A stretch of DNA of 6,869 nt. Origin: an uncultured Microcaldota archaeon. Its GTDB lineage: Archaea; Micrarchaeota; Micrarchaeia; Anstonellales; Anstonellaceae. Position numbers and translations under genes: made by a program. The notes beneath the pieces are model-generated. The model was not told where the DNA came from. It saw only the letters and a list, made by a program, of their open reading frames with translations, and did no database searches. How positions within the stretch are numbered: the first letter of the stretch is position 1; every line of letters begins with the position of its first letter. The stretch covers positions 1-6,869 of the forward strand of contig CAIXYX010000084.1 of assembly GCA_903923795.1 (NCBI GenBank), written 5' to 3'. This document shows positions 5,532 through 6,869 of the stretch, piece after piece.

Positions 5532-6134
5532 TCATCTACGGCGCAGGGCCACCTGTTTGCAATGCCCCTTCGCTATTTCGTCGATGATGCGCGGATAGGC
5601 GATATGCTCGCGCGCGAGTATTTTCTCCGAGACTTCATCTGCTGATTTGCAGTCGGATATATCCACTTTCTCGGAATAGATTACCGGCCCGCCGTCAAGG
5701 CTCTCATCCACCACATGAATTGTGAGGCCGGAAATCTTCTCGCCGGCATAAAATGCGTCCGCCTGCGCGTGCGCTCCGGGGAATTTCGGCAAAAGCGACG
5801 GATGAATGTTGATTATGCGCCCCTCGTAAGCGGCGAATATTTTCGGCGAGCGCAGGAGGCGCATGTACCCCGCCAGCACCACCAAGTCAGGCGAATATGA
5901 GTCGATTGCGGCGAGGAGTTTTTCATCAAAAGCGAGCGGGCCGGTGAAATCCTTTTTCTCGATGATTTGCACGGGGATTTTGTACGCGTATGCAATCTGC
6001 AACGCTTTGGCATCTGCCTTGTCAGACACGAGCGCGAGCACGCGCGCGTCGCATGTCTTTGCCTCGATGGCTTTTAGTATGGCTTCGAAATTCGAGCCGC
6101 GGCCAGATGCCAGGACGACGAGGGAGATTGTCAT
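5532..6134 (-). CDS. purN: Phosphoribosylglycinamide formyltransferase (GAR transformylase)
   Basis: PurN transfers the formyl group of 10-formyl-tetrahydrofolate to GAR, the third step of de novo purine synthesis, in the cytosol. The 200-residue protein is normal family length. The N-terminal phosphate loop is LASGRGSNFEAI (8-19). VVLAGYMRLL (85-94) precedes the catalytic block I-I-N-I-H-P-S-L-L-P (107-116) with N109 and H111. H140 in SGLTIHVVDE and the catalytic aspartate D147 in DGGP (147-150) complete the active site. Nothing is missing. The ATG at 6134 lies 27 bp from a TTTATC box, suggesting a leaderless mRNA. The gene is 30 bp downstream of 5-formyl-THF cyclo-ligase on the same strand, a functional pairing through folate. 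Folate-dependent PurN suggests tetrahydrofolate use rather than the formate/ATP route (PurT or PurP) common in archaea. Confidence 0.96.
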   Translation of the reverse strand: MTISLVVLASGRGSNFEAILKAIEAKTCDARVLALVSDKADAKALQIAYAYKIPVQIIEKKDFTGPLAFDEKLLAAIDSYSPDLVVLAGYMRLLRSPKIFAAYEGRIINIHPSLLPKFPGAHAQADAFYAGEKISGLTIHVVDESLDGGPVIYSEKVDISDCKSADEVSEKILAREHIAYPRIIDEIAKGHCKQVALRRR

Positions 6135-6138
6135 ATAC

Positions 6139-6171
6139 TGATTAGAGAGAGAGGGCAGATAAAGCTAATCA
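6139..6171 (-). promoter_or_regulatory. purN promoter with TATA flanked by TGATTAG/CTAATCA inverted repeat
   Basis: On the minus strand GCTTTATC (6165-6158) supplies a TATA-like box centred about 27 bp from the purN ATG. A perfect 7-bp inverted repeat, TGATTAG (6139-6145) and CTAATCA (6165-6171), brackets it with a 19-bp spacer. One arm lies at the predicted start region and the other at the BRE position, overlapping the upstream gene's TAG stop. This arrangement suits a repressor site, though the arms are short and could be chance. Confidence 0.45.
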
Positions 6172-6734
6172 TGGAGGCATGCAATTATCCTCTTCTCGGT
6201 CACGATGCAGCCGAGCGGCGAATCATGCGCCTCGTGCGGCAGCCTCTCGTGCGCCTGCACCCCGAACGCCAAACCAGCCGAGGGGCATTTCACTGTCTTT
6301 AGGAAACGGTCGTAGAATCCGTGCCCGTAGCCGAGGCGGTGCCCGCGCGAATCGAATGCGATGAGCGGCACTATGACAAGATCTATCTCTCCGGTTGGAA
6401 TCAGAGGGCACTTCTTTGCATCAGGCTCCATGAGGCCAAAACCGGCCGGCGTGAGGTCTGCGAGCGAGCGGATGAGGCGCGCTTCGAGTTTTTTCGTCTT
6501 GGCATCAGAGCATGGCAGGGCAACCCTGTGGCCATGGCCAATCAATTCGGCGATGATTTCGTGCGTGGGCGCCTCGGATTCTTTTGAATGGTAGAGGAGG
6601 ACAGTTTTGCACGAGGAGAAATTTGGGAGGCTTTGCAGGTTCGCCCAGAACGATTTCCATATGTGCGGGCCGGCCTCGGCGAGCGCGGAGGCGCGGATGG
6701 CGAGATAATGCTTGCGCAGGGCGGCTTTGTCCAT
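6165..6734 (-). CDS. 5-formyltetrahydrofolate cyclo-ligase (5,10-methenyl-THF synthetase)
   Basis: The enzyme (EC 6.3.3.2; bacterial YgfA/Fau, human MTHFS) uses ATP to convert 5-formyl-THF to 5,10-methenyl-THF, clearing an inhibitor of folate and PLP enzymes and returning one-carbon units. From ATG 6734 it has 189 residues, typical for the family. The start D-K-A-A-L-R-K...R (2-14) holds the usual N-terminal basic residues of the ATP site. The SESEAPTHEII region (53-61) carries the folate-side glutamate, and the family signature V-P-L-I-A-F-D...G-H-R-L-G-Y-G-H-G-F-Y-D-R (122-143) is complete. The frame is open upstream to the window edge, but the added residues do not resemble the family, whose homology begins at this ATG. 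The start lies 27 bp from a CTAAAAG box. It is followed by purN. Confidence 0.94.
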   Translation of the reverse strand: MDKAALRKHYLAIRASALAEAGPHIWKSFWANLQSLPNFSSCKTVLLYHSKESEAPTHEIIAELIGHGHRVALPCSDAKTKKLEARLIRSLADLTPAGFGLMEPDAKKCPLIPTGEIDLVIVPLIAFDSRGHRLGYGHGFYDRFLKTVKCPSAGLAFGVQAHERLPHEAHDSPLGCIVTEKRIIACLHD

Positions 6735-6779
6735 ATCGCCTATCTTGGAGCGGAGGACTTTTAGGCATTTCGAAACCGC
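6735..6779 (-). promoter_or_regulatory. Promoter of the cyclo-ligase gene
   Basis: On the minus strand CCTAAAAGTCC places a TATA-like CTAAAAG at 6764-6758, centred about 27 bp before ATG 6734, with an A-rich GAAATG just upstream as possible BRE. This is the same leaderless geometry seen for purN and the divergent pair at 1565-1622. No Shine-Dalgarno-like purine run sits at the right distance from the ATG. Confidence 0.45.
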
Positions 6780-6859
6780 AGGGGGAGGAGTGCCTCGCTC
6801 GCCGGCTCTGGTGAGCCGGCGGCGCACCGACAGCTCAAAAGAGCTGTCGCTTGCCCCCT
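6780..6859. repeat. Tandem pair of perfect 9-bp hairpins, possibly closed by a 6-bp outer stem
   Basis: Hairpin A is CGCCGGCTC/GAGCCGGCG (6800-6808/6813-6821, loop TGGT). Hairpin B is CGACAGCTC/GAGCTGTCG (6828-6836/6841-6849, loop AAAA). Both are perfect, both have 4-base loops, and the arms differ at two positions with compensating changes on the other side. Six bases separate them. AGGGGG (6780-6785) and CCCCCT (6854-6859) could close a three-way junction. The same bases read as an open frame continuous with the cyclo-ligase (minus), so coding cannot be excluded. I know no matching RNA family; it is not a tRNA. Confidence 0.55.
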
Positions 6860-6869
6860 TCAGTTCTAC

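Noticed and set aside
6321..6594. Plus-strand open frames over the cyclo-ligase
   Set aside because: They are antisense to a gene with complete family motifs and have no recognisable protein features or promoter.
6780..6859. tRNA-like or CRISPR-like element at the right edge
   Set aside because: The stems and lengths do not fit a tRNA cloverleaf (no T-loop GGTTCGA, no anticodon arm geometry), and two hairpins without spacers of equal length are not a CRISPR array.

Overview
The window looks like part of an archaeal chromosome. The strongest marker is the 5' half of dtdA (archaeal-type D-aminoacyl-tRNA deacylase) at the left edge, a family found in archaea and plants. Gene starts support this: several lie 26-27 bp from the centre of a TATA-like box, leaving no room for a Shine-Dalgarno leader, while the one clearly internal operon gene (dtdA) has a GAGG element. 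Compact spacing, folate and PLP genes of bacterial aspect, and a bacterial-looking DEAD-box helicase would fit a gene-exchanging lineage such as Diapherotrites, Micrarchaeota or another DPANN group. That lineage guess is low-confidence inference.

Layout, left to right. (1) 1-1567, minus strand: an MFS transporter followed after one base by dtdA, which runs off the edge. (2) 1620-2354, plus strand: an E1/ThiF/TcdA-like adenylyltransferase, divergent from the transporter and apparently sharing one TATA element with it. (3) 2386-3543, minus strand: a winged-helix regulator followed by a YggS/PLPHP pyridoxal-phosphate homeostasis protein. (4) 3544-3782: the largest intergenic region, with a 68% A tract, two hairpins and AAAAGAG/CTCTTTT dyads between the divergent regulator and helicase. 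(5) 3783/3816-5492, plus strand: a complete DEAD-box RNA helicase with a long Gly/Arg/aromatic-rich tail. (6) 5532-6734, minus strand: 5-formyltetrahydrofolate cyclo-ligase, then phosphoribosylglycinamide formyltransferase (purN). (7) 6735-6869: the cyclo-ligase promoter and two tandem perfect hairpins at the right edge.

How the genes relate. PurN and the cyclo-ligase both belong to folate one-carbon metabolism: one consumes 10-formyl-THF in purine synthesis, the other salvages 5-formyl-THF. YggS buffers PLP, the cofactor of serine hydroxymethyltransferase, which supplies one-carbon units, so three of the eight genes touch the same metabolic neighbourhood. DtdA and the helicase serve translation quality control and RNA remodelling. 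I see no mobile element, CRISPR array, rRNA or convincing tRNA. No clearly new multi-gene system is visible. The most unusual signals are regulatory: a symmetric bidirectional leaderless promoter, candidate operators around the regulator/helicase junction, and a covarying hairpin pair at the right edge.
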